From the NCBI GenBank assembly GCA_023418355.1, contig JAEZZU010000201.1:1-13831 (forward strand): DNA of 13,831 bases. Reading direction: 5' to 3'. The notes beneath the pieces were generated by a model, which did not search any database, was not told the DNA's origin, and saw only the letters and a list, made by a program, of their open reading frames with translations. This document shows, piece by piece, positions 1 to 6,403 of the stretch (positions within the stretch are counted from its first letter, which is position 1; every line of letters starts with the position of its first letter). Both the position numbers and the translations under genes were made by a program. The stretch comes from Pseudomonadota bacterium (GTDB taxonomy: Bacteria; Pseudomonadota; Gammaproteobacteria; Burkholderiales; Burkholderiaceae_C).

Positions 1-2
1 CG

Positions 3-146
3 TGGCAATCCACTGGGGATCAATATGTGTAGATAGCCCAGCAAAACTGGGTAGTGGGAAAGTCTTGGAAACCACGTCAAACTCAGTACAAACAACTGAG
101 CAAGTATCCACAACAAATCAAAGAAAATGCCGTTCACTTGGCTTAA
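3..146 (+). pseudogene. IS4-family transposase C-terminal fragment, interrupted
   Basis: In the frame starting at base 3, codons from 33 onward encode a basic, proline- and tyrosine-containing tail with the segments WKPRQTQYK, LSKYPQQ and KENAVHLA, then TAA at 144-146. This resembles the basic C-terminal tail of IS4-type transposases, which often ends within the terminal repeat. The same frame has TAG at 30-32, so either the gene is broken or the upstream coding runs in another frame through an indel. The frame starting at base 1 ends at a TAG at 34-36. None of the DDE catalytic residues lie in the window, so this is a family-level guess from the last 37 codons and the adjacent terminal repeat. 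Confidence 0.4.
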
Positions 147-158
147 GTGAACGGCATT
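126..158. repeat. Perfect 14-bp inverted repeat with 5-nt loop at the IS end
   Basis: The arms AATGCCGTTCACTT (126-139) and AAGTGAACGGCATT (145-158) are perfectly complementary around the loop GGCTT. The right arm is the presumed IS terminus. The left arm is the same motif inside the transposase tail, encoding NAVHL. No T-tract follows directly; the nearest is at 175-181, 16 nt beyond the stem. It could still act as a transcription block stopping read-through out of the IS, but its similarity to IS4 ends explains it better. Confidence 0.7.
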
Positions 159-159
159 A

Positions 160-336
160 CTGCTGATGCAGGCGTTTTTTTATGGCCGGATGCTTGGCAG
201 ATGCGTCATGCCGCTTCCAAATTCAGAGCTTTAAGCGCTTGAATATCAAAGACTATTCAGTGATTTGTATCTGAAAGCCTGAAGATGCCAGCGCAAGCTG
301 CTCCTCTTTTTCAAAGAAACTGTTAACAACTTTTAA
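160..336. other. Non-coding stretch; possible half terminator and degenerate repeat
   Basis: I see no gene here. At 168-181, GCAGGCG followed by seven T looks like the 3' arm and T-tract of a Rho-independent terminator, but no matching left arm exists in the window. It may lie on the far side of the IS. At 225-251 a segment reads AGAGC-N4-AGCGCTT-GAATAT-CAAAG. It parallels the start of the inverted repeat at 3375-3400 (AGAGC-N4-AGCGCTT-AATTT-CAAAG), so it may be a decayed copy of the same dispersed repeat. Confidence 0.4.
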
Positions 337-363
337 AAAAGTTTGCAAAACATTGCGTGATAG
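337..363 (+). promoter_or_regulatory. Candidate sigma-28 (FliA) promoter for the chemotaxis receptor gene
   Basis: AAAAGTTT (337-344) matches 7 of 8 bases of the FliA -35 consensus TAAAGTTT. After exactly 11 nt comes CGTGATAG (356-363), which keeps the GATA core of the -10 consensus GCCGATAA but matches only 4 of 8 overall. The correct spacing, position and gene type (a chemoreceptor) support it, while the weak -10 argues for caution. It would give a 5' leader of about 165 nt. A 7-bp palindrome, AACTTTT-AA-AAAAGTT (328-343), overlaps the -35. Confidence 0.35.
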
Positions 364-534
364 GCGCGCCTTGTGTGCGATCACTCACCAAAAAATAAGT
401 ACTAACCCTTAGTTTCTCGGAAAATTTGTGCATTGCATCAAATTGATTGAATGCATCCATCGTTCGGCACAGAGGGGGAGTTGACCAGCTCTGCAGGCGT
501 TCTGGTTGTGCGGTGGAAGCAATGTGAGGAGCCC

Positions 535-2493
535 ATGGCCTTTTTTAAGACACTTTCCCTGCGTTTGCAGCTGTTGCTGGTGGTTTCCGGCGTGGTGCTG
601 GCAGGCTTTGCCATCACCCTGTCGGTGCTGGCCACACGCATGACCAGCATGCAGCAAGCCGTTGCCATGGAATACGTGGAAGCGCTGACCGACAAATACA
701 GCCGCCAGGCCATGGCCCCGCTGAACGTGGCCATCAGCGTCACGGACAGCATGGCCAAGTCCTACGAGGCCATGGTGCTGACCGGCAATACCAACCGTGA
801 AACCGCCAATGCCATGATGCGCCAGGTGCTCGATGCCAACCCCGGCATCGTCTCTGCCTGGACCATCTGGGAGCCCAATGCCTTTGACGGCCGCGACGCC
901 GAATACGCCAACACCAAGGCGCACGATGCCACAGGCCGCTTTGTGCCCTACTGGATTCAGGACGGCAAGGGTGGCCACTCCACCGAAGCCATCGTCGACT
1001 ACGACAAGGAAAACTATTACCTCCTGCCCAAGCGCACGGGCAAAGTCACCATGCAGGAGCCTTACGTGTACAACTACGGTGGCCGCGAGATTTTGCAGAC
1101 GGCGGTGACCGTGCCCATCAAGGTCAATGGCAAGTTTCTGGGCGTGGCAGGCGTGAGCGTGCCGCTGACCAATCTGCAGAAGATGGTGGAAGAAATTTCC
1201 ATCTATGAAACCGGCTATGCCAGCCTGATTTCCAACCAGGGCATCTACGTGGGCGACGACGAAGCCAGCGTACTGGGCCAGCGCCTGGACAAGACCGGCC
1301 GCTTTGACGCTGCGCTGGGCCAGCAAGTGCTGGATGCCGTACAGAATGGCAAGGGGCTGCAGACCAGCTTTGATGACCCACGCCTGAATGGCGAGCAGGC
1401 CAACCTGTTCGTGGTGCCCATGAAGATGATGCTGACGGACACCCCCTGGGCATTCCTCGCCGTGGCGCCCGAAGACAAGGTGCTGGAAGACGTACACAGC
1501 ATGCAGTGGCTGGCCGCCGTGCTGGGCGTGCTCAGCGTGCTGCTGACTTCTGCGGGACTGATCGTGGCCGTCAACCGTCTGGTGCTGCGCCCTCTGGGTG
1601 GTGAGCCTTCGGATGCCGCTGCACTGGCCGCCCGCGTGACCGAGGGCGATCTGACCCACCAGATCCGCCTGCAGCCTGGCGACAACTTCAGCCTGATGTT
1701 CCAGCTCAAGCGCATGCAGGAAAGCCTGGTGCGCCTGGCCTCCCAGGTGCGCGAAGGTGCGCAGTCGGTGGCAGCTGCCAGCTCGCAGATTTCCATGGGC
1801 AACCAGGACCTGTCCAGCCGCACGGAAGCGCAGGCCAGCTCGCTGGAGGAAACCGCCGCCTCCATGGAAGAGCTGGGCTCTACCGTGCGCCAGAACGCTG
1901 ACAACGCCCACAGCGCCAGCAGCCTGGCACAGGAAGCGTCTTCGCTGGCCGAGCAAGGTGGCACTTCCGTGGCGCAAGTCATTGACACCATGCAGGTCAT
2001 CAACAGCAGCAGCAACAAGATCGCCGACATCATCGGCGTGATTGACGGCATTGCCTTCCAGACCAACATCCTGGCCCTGAACGCTGCGGTAGAAGCTGCA
2101 CGCGCAGGCGAGCAAGGCCGTGGCTTTGCCGTGGTGGCCGGTGAGGTGCGTACCCTGGCCCAGCGCAGTGCCGAAGCAGCCAAGGAAATCAAGGACCTGA
2201 TCAGCGACAGCGTTGAGCAGGTACAGGCAGGTACCGAACAGGTCGGCCAGGCCGGTCAGACCGTGCAGCAGGTGGTGGAATCGATTCGCCGCGTGGCGAC
2301 CATCATGCAGGAAATCAGTGCTGCCAGCCGCGAACAAAGCGCTGGCGTGGCGCAGGTGGGCGAAGCCGTTTCGCAGATGGATCAGACCACCCAGCAGAAC
2401 GCAGCGCTGGTGGAAGAAATGGCTGCCTCGGCACGCAGCCTGCAGCAGCAGGCCCATGCACTGGTCGATACCGTGGCCATCTTCAAGTACTGA
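535..2493 (+). CDS. Methyl-accepting chemotaxis protein with periplasmic dCache-type sensor
   Basis: A 652-residue transmembrane chemoreceptor that passes ligand binding to the CheA/CheW kinase complex at the inner membrane. A short cytoplasmic start is followed by TM1 (about 11-33), a periplasmic region of about 290 residues with dCache-like segments (YETGYASLISNQGIYVGDD), TM2 (about 325-347), a HAMP domain beginning RPLGGEP (352-358), and a long coiled-coil signalling domain. Its hairpin tip (about 503-540) carries the highly conserved FQTNILALNAAVEAARAGEQ and GRGFAVVAGEVR. The tail ends VAIFKY, so it lacks the NWETF-type CheR/CheB-docking pentapeptide. ATG 535 is chosen because TGAGGAG lies just upstream and the next residues lead straight into TM1. 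An in-frame ATG at 451 would add 28 unlikely residues. The gene is monocistronic, between a possible sigma-28 promoter and a strong terminator. The ligand cannot be told from sequence; amino or organic acids are common for dCache receptors. Confidence 0.95.
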   Translation: MAFFKTLSLRLQLLLVVSGVVLAGFAITLSVLATRMTSMQQAVAMEYVEALTDKYSRQAMAPLNVAISVTDSMAKSYEAMVLTGNTNRETANAMMRQVLDANPGIVSAWTIWEPNAFDGRDAEYANTKAHDATGRFVPYWIQDGKGGHSTEAIVDYDKENYYLLPKRTGKVTMQEPYVYNYGGREILQTAVTVPIKVNGKFLGVAGVSVPLTNLQKMVEEISIYETGYASLISNQGIYVGDDEASVLGQRLDKTGRFDAALGQQVLDAVQNGKGLQTSFDDPRLNGEQANLFVVPMKMMLTDTPWAFLAVAPEDKVLEDVHSMQWLAAVLGVLSVLLTSAGLIVAVNRLVLRPLGGEPSDAAALAARVTEGDLTHQIRLQPGDNFSLMFQLKRMQESLVRLASQVREGAQSVAAASSQISMGNQDLSSRTEAQASSLEETAASMEELGSTVRQNADNAHSASSLAQEASSLAEQGGTSVAQVIDTMQVINSSSNKIADIIGVIDGIAFQTNILALNAAVEAARAGEQGRGFAVVAGEVRTLAQRSAEAAKEIKDLISDSVEQVQAGTEQVGQAGQTVQQVVESIRRVATIMQEISAASREQSAGVAQVGEAVSQMDQTTQQNAALVEEMAASARSLQQQAHALVDTVAIFKY

Positions 2494-2520
2494 TTGACCG
2501 TCACTGAAGACGCGCTCTGA

Positions 2521-2556
2521 AAAAAAGCCTTGCGGCACATGCTGCAAGGCTTTTTT
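2521..2556. terminator. Bidirectional Rho-independent terminator
   Basis: The perfect arms AAAAAAGCCTTGC (2521-2533) and GCAAGGCTTTTTT (2544-2556) form a GC core flanked by an A-tract and a T-tract, with further inner pairing around an ACAT loop. It lies 27 nt after the chemoreceptor stop and 30 nt beyond the stop of the convergent ElyC-like gene, so it can terminate both transcripts. Confidence 0.93.
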
Positions 2557-2586
2557 GTTGAGGGGCGCTTGGCGCGCATCCACGCA

Positions 2587-3351
2587 TCAGCGGGTGATGG
2601 CGTAGGCCAGCTGCCCCAGCCATTCATGCAGCGCCACCTGCCAGCGCAGCAGGCTCTCGGCCATGTGGTACTGGCTCCAGCCAGTGCTGCTGCCTGTGCG
2701 AAAGTCCACAGGGTATGGCGTGATCTGGCAGCCCACAGCTTCAAACTCGGGCACGGAGCGCGGCATGTGCCAGGCCGATGTCACCAGCAGCCAGCGTTCG
2801 TTCCTGCAGCGCTCGCCCAAGGTTTGCGCCACGCGCTGCGCATTTTCGCGGGTGGTGCGCGAGCCCTGCTCCATGTGCACACGCGCCATGTCCAGCCCTT
2901 GCTCGCGGTAGAACTGCGCGGCCAGCTGACCTTCGGTCACGCCCGTGGTGAGCAGCCGCCCTTCGCCGCCGCTGAAGATCAACTGCAGCTGCGGGTGCGC
3001 ATGCATCCAGCCGACCGGCACCGTCATGCGTTCGACCGACTGCCCCAGCGGCACCTGTCCATGCGCCTGCCAGCTGGCCGGATGCTCCAGCGCACCGCCG
3101 AGCACGATCACGCCTGCATGTTCCTGCACACGCTCAGCCGCAGGCACGGCATAGCGGTTTTCCAGCGGCCGCAGCAAGGCATCCGGCCCGGCCTGAAAGC
3201 CCAGCAGCCCCAGTGCCACCAGCCCCGTCCACAGCATGCGGCGGGCGACTTTGGGCTTGCGGCTGAGTAGCAGCAAGGCCAGCAGCCACCACAGTGCCAG
3301 CCAGAACAGAGGCTGGGTGATGGCCGACAACAGTTTGGACACAACAAACAC
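2587..3351 (-). CDS. ElyC/YdcF/SanA-family (DUF218) inner-membrane protein
   Basis: A 254-residue protein of the DUF218 family, close in length to E. coli ElyC (YcbC), an envelope-biogenesis factor linked to lipid-carrier and peptidoglycan homeostasis. Two hydrophobic N-terminal segments (about 8-29 and 38-54) anchor it. The DUF218 domain follows, with VIVLGGA (81-87), SGGEGR (127-132), SRTTREN (164-170) and TSAWHMPRS (191-199), all typical of the family. The start is GTG at 3351, preceded on the minus strand by GAGGG about 9 nt upstream; a second GTG at 3342 is possible. The gene stands alone: convergent with the chemoreceptor, and separated from the next minus-strand gene by 119 nt holding a large inverted repeat. 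Family membership is secure. The exact ElyC-like role is inference, because YdcF and SanA paralogues share the motifs. Confidence 0.88.
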   Translation of the reverse strand: MFVVSKLLSAITQPLFWLALWWLLALLLLSRKPKVARRMLWTGLVALGLLGFQAGPDALLRPLENRYAVPAAERVQEHAGVIVLGGALEHPASWQAHGQVPLGQSVERMTVPVGWMHAHPQLQLIFSGGEGRLLTTGVTEGQLAAQFYREQGLDMARVHMEQGSRTTRENAQRVAQTLGERCRNERWLLVTSAWHMPRSVPEFEAVGCQITPYPVDFRTGSSTGWSQYHMAESLLRWQVALHEWLGQLAYAITR

Positions 3352-3374
3352 GGTGCATACCCTCTATGAATACA

Positions 3375-3454
3375 AGAGCAGCCAGCGCTTAATTTCAAAG
3401 GATTTGCGATATTTTTCTATCTAAAAACCAACAAAATCAAGCGCTAGCCGCTCT
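3375..3454. repeat. Long imperfect inverted repeat (21-nt arms), REP-like
   Basis: The left arm (3375-3395, containing CAGCCAGCGCTTAATTT) and right arm (3434-3454, containing AAATCAAGCGCTAGCCG) are complementary at 18 of 21 positions. The mismatches are transitions, so most still pair as G-U in RNA. The 38-nt centre is AT-rich. The element fills the gap between the stop of the phosphoribosyltransferase gene (3471) and the start of the ElyC-like gene (3351). On the minus strand the 3471-side arm is followed by T-rich sequence, so it may end the upstream operon. Its AGCGCTT/AAGCGCT core and GCTC flank also occur in the hairpin inside gluQ (7848-7870), suggesting a dispersed repeat family. Confidence 0.7.
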
Positions 3455-3470
3455 GATTGTGAGAGTGCGA

Positions 3471-4124
3471 TTATTGACCAATGCCGCCGTGGGCCAGCGA
3501 CCACTTGGCAGGGTTCTGCAGGAAGGACTGCCACACCGCCAGCTGCTCCACGGAGAAGCCGCCGCGCTGGAAGGCCATGGCCAGCACGTCCTGCCAGTTG
3601 CACAGCGCATGCACGCGCACGCCATGCTGGGCCAGCACGGCATCCGAGCCAAAGCAGCCGTAGTCAAACACCACGAACAGGTCTTCCACGCGCGCGCCCT
3701 GGCTGCGCAGCGCTTCGATGAAGTTGAGCTTGTACTGACCGGCTGAGACCATATCGTCCACCAGCAGCACCTTGCCGCCCGCCTGCACCACGCCTTCAAT
3801 CTGGCGGCTGCCCACGGGGCGCTTGCGCACGTACTGCAGCGGCATGTCGAGCTTTTCGGCAAACCAGGCCGCAAAGGCAATACCACTCGATTCGCCCCCT
3901 GCCACGGCCGACAGCCCCTGCAGCGCACCGGCATCGAGCAGGCGCTGCACGCCCTGCTTCATCAGCTCACGGCGGATGGTGGGCAGCGAGATCAACCGCG
4001 TCGCATCCATATAGACCGGGCTGGCCCAGCCCGAGGGCAGGATAAACGCCGCATCGGTGCGCACTTCCACGCAGCCCGCATCAAGCAGCATGGCAGCTGC
4101 TGCATGTCGTAAAGATTCCGTCAT
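3471..4124 (-). CDS. Orotate phosphoribosyltransferase-like protein (type I PRTase)
   Basis: A 217-residue type I phosphoribosyltransferase most like orotate phosphoribosyltransferase, which joins a nucleobase to PRPP. Seen are the OPRT-like N-terminal lobe (FILPSGWASPVYMDATRLIS, about 28-47), AGGESSGIAFA (76-86), a basic YVRKR segment (98-102) and the PRPP loop VLLVDDMVSAGQ (119-130). The segment after YVRKR, the mobile catalytic loop of true PyrE (KDHGEGG in E. coli), is short here (PVGSRQIEG) and lacks the K-x-H-G signature. The substrate is therefore uncertain, and a housekeeping pyrE probably exists elsewhere. ATG 4124 is preferred over an in-frame TTG at 4160 that would overlap the upstream stop. 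It starts 32 nt after the M20 amidohydrolase gene, so the two are probably cotranscribed and act in one nucleobase or hydantoin-type pathway. Confidence 0.82.
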   Translation of the reverse strand: MTESLRHAAAAMLLDAGCVEVRTDAAFILPSGWASPVYMDATRLISLPTIRRELMKQGVQRLLDAGALQGLSAVAGGESSGIAFAAWFAEKLDMPLQYVRKRPVGSRQIEGVVQAGGKVLLVDDMVSAGQYKLNFIEALRSQGARVEDLFVVFDYGCFGSDAVLAQHGVRVHALCNWQDVLAMAFQRGGFSVEQLAVWQSFLQNPAKWSLAHGGIGQ

Positions 4125-4156
4125 CACTTGGTCTTTCTTTCCAGAGGTTGCGCGGC

Positions 4157-5416
4157 TCAAGCCGTGATTGCGAGCATGGTGTCCGCCAGCACCTGCGTGC
4201 CCAGCATGAAGTCGCCCAGCTCCATGGCCTCGTGCGGGTTATGCGAGCCATTCTGGTTGCGCACAAACACCATGCCCGAAGGCACACCACCATTGGCAAA
4301 CAGCGCGGCATCGTGGCCCGCACCACTGGGGATGCGCTCGTGCGCAATACCGCGCTCGCGGCAGGCCCGGGCCATCAGCTCGCACAGCAGCGGATCGGTC
4401 ACAGCAGGGTCACTGGTCAGGCGGCGGTCCAGCGCAAACTTCACGCCGCGTTCACGCTCGATCGAGGCCATTTCCGCCTGCACCAGCTGGTAGAAGGCTT
4501 CCAGCGTGTCACTGCTCTTGCTGCGCGCCTCAAAGCTGAAGTGCGCATAACCGGGCACGCGCGAGATGGAGTGCTCGGCAGGGTTGGTCTGCACCACGCC
4601 ACAGGTCACGACCAGGTCCGTGCCGCGCTCCAGCAGCGCGCGCCAGTGGTTGTCCAGGCGCACGATCAGGTCCGAAACGGCAAACACCGCATCCTTGCGC
4701 AGCCAGCGCGGCACCACACCCGAGTGCTGGGCATCGCCAAAGCATTCAATCTTGTTGTGGCGCACATTGCCGCGAATGCCGCTGACCACGCCCACGGGAA
4801 TCTCGCGCGCCACCATCACCGGCCCCTGCTCGATGTGCAGTTCCAGATAGGCGCGGATATCGGCGGGGTTGAACAGTTTTTCCTGGCGGCTGATGGCGTC
4901 AATATCTGCACCGCAGGCGGCCAGCGCATCGCGCAGCGTGATGCCGTCACCGCGGCGCTGCAGCGCCAGGTCTGCCGCTGTGAGCTTGCCCCAGAGCGCG
5001 CCCGAGCCCATGTAGGCCTTGCCAAACCAGGCACTTTCCTCGCCGCGAAAGCCAATCACCTTGAGCGGCGCAGGCAGCGTGATGCCTTCACGCTTGGCCG
5101 CCAGCAGCACCAGCAGACCGGCGATCACGCCGGCCAGACCGTCGTAGTTGCCGCCCTGCGGTACGGAGTCCAGGTGCGAACCACACCAGATGGCGGGTGT
5201 GCTGCGTGTGTCGGCGGGGTCGAAATAGATGAAATTGCCAGCGCGGTCCGTGGTCACATCCAGACCTTCGCTGCGCACAAATTTTTCCAGATAGGCAGCG
5301 CAGGCGTTCTCGCCTTCGCCGTAGCTGGCGCGGGTCACACCCACACCATCGAAAGTCAGCGCACGGATCTCAGCAAACAATTGCTGGGCCAACGGCTGTA
5401 GAGCATGCAGTTCCAT
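4157..5416 (-). CDS. M20-family Zn-dependent amidohydrolase (N-carbamoyl-L-amino acid / allantoate / beta-ureidopropionase type)
   Basis: A cytosolic dinuclear-metal hydrolase of 419 residues, the usual length for HyuC/AmaB, allantoate amidohydrolases and bacterial beta-ureidopropionases. They cleave an N-carbamoyl (ureido) group to free ammonia and CO2. The metal ligands are visible in order: H81 in CGSHLDSVPQGG, D92 in NYDG, E126-E127 in FRGEESAWF, H194 in LELHIEQGP and H392 in NGSHNPHEAM. Further family motifs are GDAQHSG (228-233) and SGAGHDA (364-370). The ATG at 5416 is preceded by GCAGG about 9 nt upstream. The gene is first in a two-gene unit with the OPRT-like gene. Sequence motifs do not separate the three substrate classes, so the exact substrate is left open. 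Confidence 0.9.
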   Translation of the reverse strand: MELHALQPLAQQLFAEIRALTFDGVGVTRASYGEGENACAAYLEKFVRSEGLDVTTDRAGNFIYFDPADTRSTPAIWCGSHLDSVPQGGNYDGLAGVIAGLLVLLAAKREGITLPAPLKVIGFRGEESAWFGKAYMGSGALWGKLTAADLALQRRGDGITLRDALAACGADIDAISRQEKLFNPADIRAYLELHIEQGPVMVAREIPVGVVSGIRGNVRHNKIECFGDAQHSGVVPRWLRKDAVFAVSDLIVRLDNHWRALLERGTDLVVTCGVVQTNPAEHSISRVPGYAHFSFEARSKSSDTLEAFYQLVQAEMASIERERGVKFALDRRLTSDPAVTDPLLCELMARACRERGIAHERIPSGAGHDAALFANGGVPSGMVFVRNQNGSHNPHEAMELGDFMLGTQVLADTMLAITA

Positions 5417-5485
5417 ATCAACATACCTGCATCACATGCCGTGTGCAGGCTTACAGGTTGCTAAGAAAGCATGCTACTGGCAACA

Positions 5486-5515
5486 AAGATACGTGTTACC
5501 CGCAAATCGCCGCAA
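5486..5515 (-). promoter_or_regulatory. Candidate sigma-70 promoter for the amidohydrolase-PRTase operon
   Basis: On the minus strand, TTGCGG (5515-5510) and TATCTT (5491-5486) are separated by 18 nt and lie about 70 nt upstream of the amidohydrolase ATG. Each hexamer matches four of the six consensus bases. The 149-bp gap after the pirin stop shows no terminator hairpin, so read-through from pirin is also possible. Confidence 0.3.
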
Positions 5516-5565
5516 AAAATACGCATGACATCTGGAGCAACAGGAATACCCGAAATCTGCCGCCC

Positions 5566-6279
5566 CTACGCCTGCAGGTCAAATAGCAAGAACTCGGCAG
5601 GAGCATTCCCCACAAATTCCAGCAGCGGCTCCTGATCCACCAGCAACGCATCCCCCGCCTGCAGCTGGTGGCCGGATACCTCCAGCGCACCCTGAATCAG
5701 CTGCACATAGGCCTTGCGCCCTGCAGGCAAGGCATGTGTGAACTGCACCGCTGCACCCTCGTGCGGCCGCAGCAAGCTGGCATAAATGCGGGCATCGGCA
5801 CGCAGTCGCACCGAGCCCTGCGCCCCATCCGGCGAAGCCACCAGCCGCAGCGTGTTGGTCTTTTCGGCTTCGCTGAAACGCTTTTGTTCATAGCCAGGCG
5901 CCAGCCCCTGCTGGCTGGGCAGCAGCCAGATCTGCAGAAAATGCGTCTGCTGACCCTGGGCGTGGTTGTGCTCGCTATGCACCACGCCCGTGCCTGCTGT
6001 CATGCGCTGCACTTCGCCGGGCGTGATGGTCTGCACATTGCCCATGCTGTCCTCGTGCGAAAGCGCACCGTCGATGACGTAGCTGACAATTTCCATGTCG
6101 CGGTGCGGGTGCGCGCCAAAGCCTGCCCCGGGTGCAATGCGGTCTTCATTGATGACGCGCAGATTGCCCCAGCCCATATGGCGAGGGTCGTAGTAGCCCG
6201 CGAACGAAAAGCTGTGAAACGAGGTCAGCCAGCCGTGATCGGCAAAGCCTCGCTCCTGCGATGGACGGATACAAAACAT
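5566..6279 (-). CDS. Pirin-family bicupin protein (YhaK/YhhW-like)
   Basis: A 237-residue bicupin of the pirin family; E. coli YhhW has about 231 residues. The four metal ligands are present in the first cupin, in the same spacing as human pirin: H57 and H59 in AHPHRDMEIVSY, H101 and E103 in GVVHSEHNH. The N-terminal IRPSQERGFADHGWL and SFSFAGYYDP segments are family hallmarks. Bacterial pirins include quercetin 2,3-dioxygenases and redox-responsive proteins, and the reaction here is not known. ATG 6279 is chosen because a near-perfect Shine-Dalgarno, AAGGAGGTG, lies 5 nt upstream. A longer in-frame start at 6339 would add 20 residues unlike the family. The gene is divergent from a LysR-type gene, which probably controls it. 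Confidence 0.93.
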   Translation of the reverse strand: MFCIRPSQERGFADHGWLTSFHSFSFAGYYDPRHMGWGNLRVINEDRIAPGAGFGAHPHRDMEIVSYVIDGALSHEDSMGNVQTITPGEVQRMTAGTGVVHSEHNHAQGQQTHFLQIWLLPSQQGLAPGYEQKRFSEAEKTNTLRLVASPDGAQGSVRLRADARIYASLLRPHEGAAVQFTHALPAGRKAYVQLIQGALEVSGHQLQAGDALLVDQEPLLEFVGNAPAEFLLFDLQA

Positions 6280-6284
6280 CAACA

Positions 6285-6293
6285 CACCTCCTT
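6285..6293 (-). promoter_or_regulatory. Strong ribosome binding site fixing the pirin start
   Basis: AAGGAGGTG on the minus strand is a full anti-SD match, 5 nt before ATG 6279. It decides the start and contrasts with the absent Shine-Dalgarno of the divergent lysR gene. Confidence 0.85.
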
Positions 6294-6344
6294 CCGGCAA
6301 ACACCCCACTGTAAAAGCCTTGCTTTGTGTGCAACGCAAACCGG

Positions 6345-6374
6345 TTTGATGGCATCATTCAAACTCTTTGAATG
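6345..6374. promoter_or_regulatory. Candidate LysR-type operator in the pirin/lysR intergenic region
   Basis: CATTCAAA (6356-6363), a CTC spacer and TTTGAATG (6367-6374) form a perfect dyad containing the LysR T-N11-A box (TCA-N7-TGA). A further TTTGA half-site at 6345-6349 faces the TCAAA at 6359-6363. This gives three half-sites, as in a recognition plus activation site arrangement. A separate perfect 12-bp palindrome, CAAACCGGTTTG (6337-6348), overlaps the left edge. The dyad lies 30 nt before the lysR ATG and 77 nt from the pirin ATG, suited to autoregulation and control of pirin. Confidence 0.6.
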
Positions 6375-6403
6375 GACTTGTCTTCTTCAGACATATTTCC
6401 TGC

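Larger units (their letters stand above)
1..159 (+). mobile_element. Right end of an IS4-family insertion sequence (partial, cut by window edge)
   Basis: The sequence at 142-159 reads CTTAAGTGAACGGCATTA. Its reverse complement, TAATGCCGTTCACTTAAG, differs at only two positions from the IS4 terminal repeat as I remember it (TAATGCCGATCAGTTAAG). Just inside the end, a frame reads out in NAVHLA and stops at 144-146, as I recall for the C-termini of IS4-family transposases encoded right up to the element's end. The element would extend left out of the window, so the left end and target duplication cannot be seen. The family match is from memory. An alternative is a non-mobile intergenic stretch with a chance terminator-like palindrome. 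Confidence 0.5.

Noticed and set aside
1..76. Possible structured RNA (CGTGG/CCACG ends, CCCAG-CAAAA-CTGGG hairpin at 37-51)
   Set aside because: The stems are short and match no RNA family I know; it has no tRNA features, and the region is better read as the IS end.
2..166. Open frame on the plus strand across the left edge
   Set aside because: It is Ser/Thr-rich with no family resemblance and passes through the palindrome. The adjacent frame ending in NAVHLA fits an IS4 transposase tail better.
451..534. Upstream ATG start for the chemoreceptor
   Set aside because: It has no Shine-Dalgarno, and its 28 extra residues precede a normal receptor N-terminus that has its own TGAGGAG at 525-531.
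409..2583. Open frame of 724 codons on the minus strand
   Set aside because: It is antisense to the clear chemoreceptor gene, His/Gln/Gly-rich without recognisable domains, and typical of frames opened by high-GC codon bias.
4148..5401. Open frame of 417 codons on the plus strand
   Set aside because: It mirrors the M20 amidohydrolase, whose metal ligands are all intact on the other strand.
6280..6339. Longer N-terminus for pirin
   Set aside because: The near-perfect Shine-Dalgarno at 6285-6293 sits inside it and points to ATG 6279.
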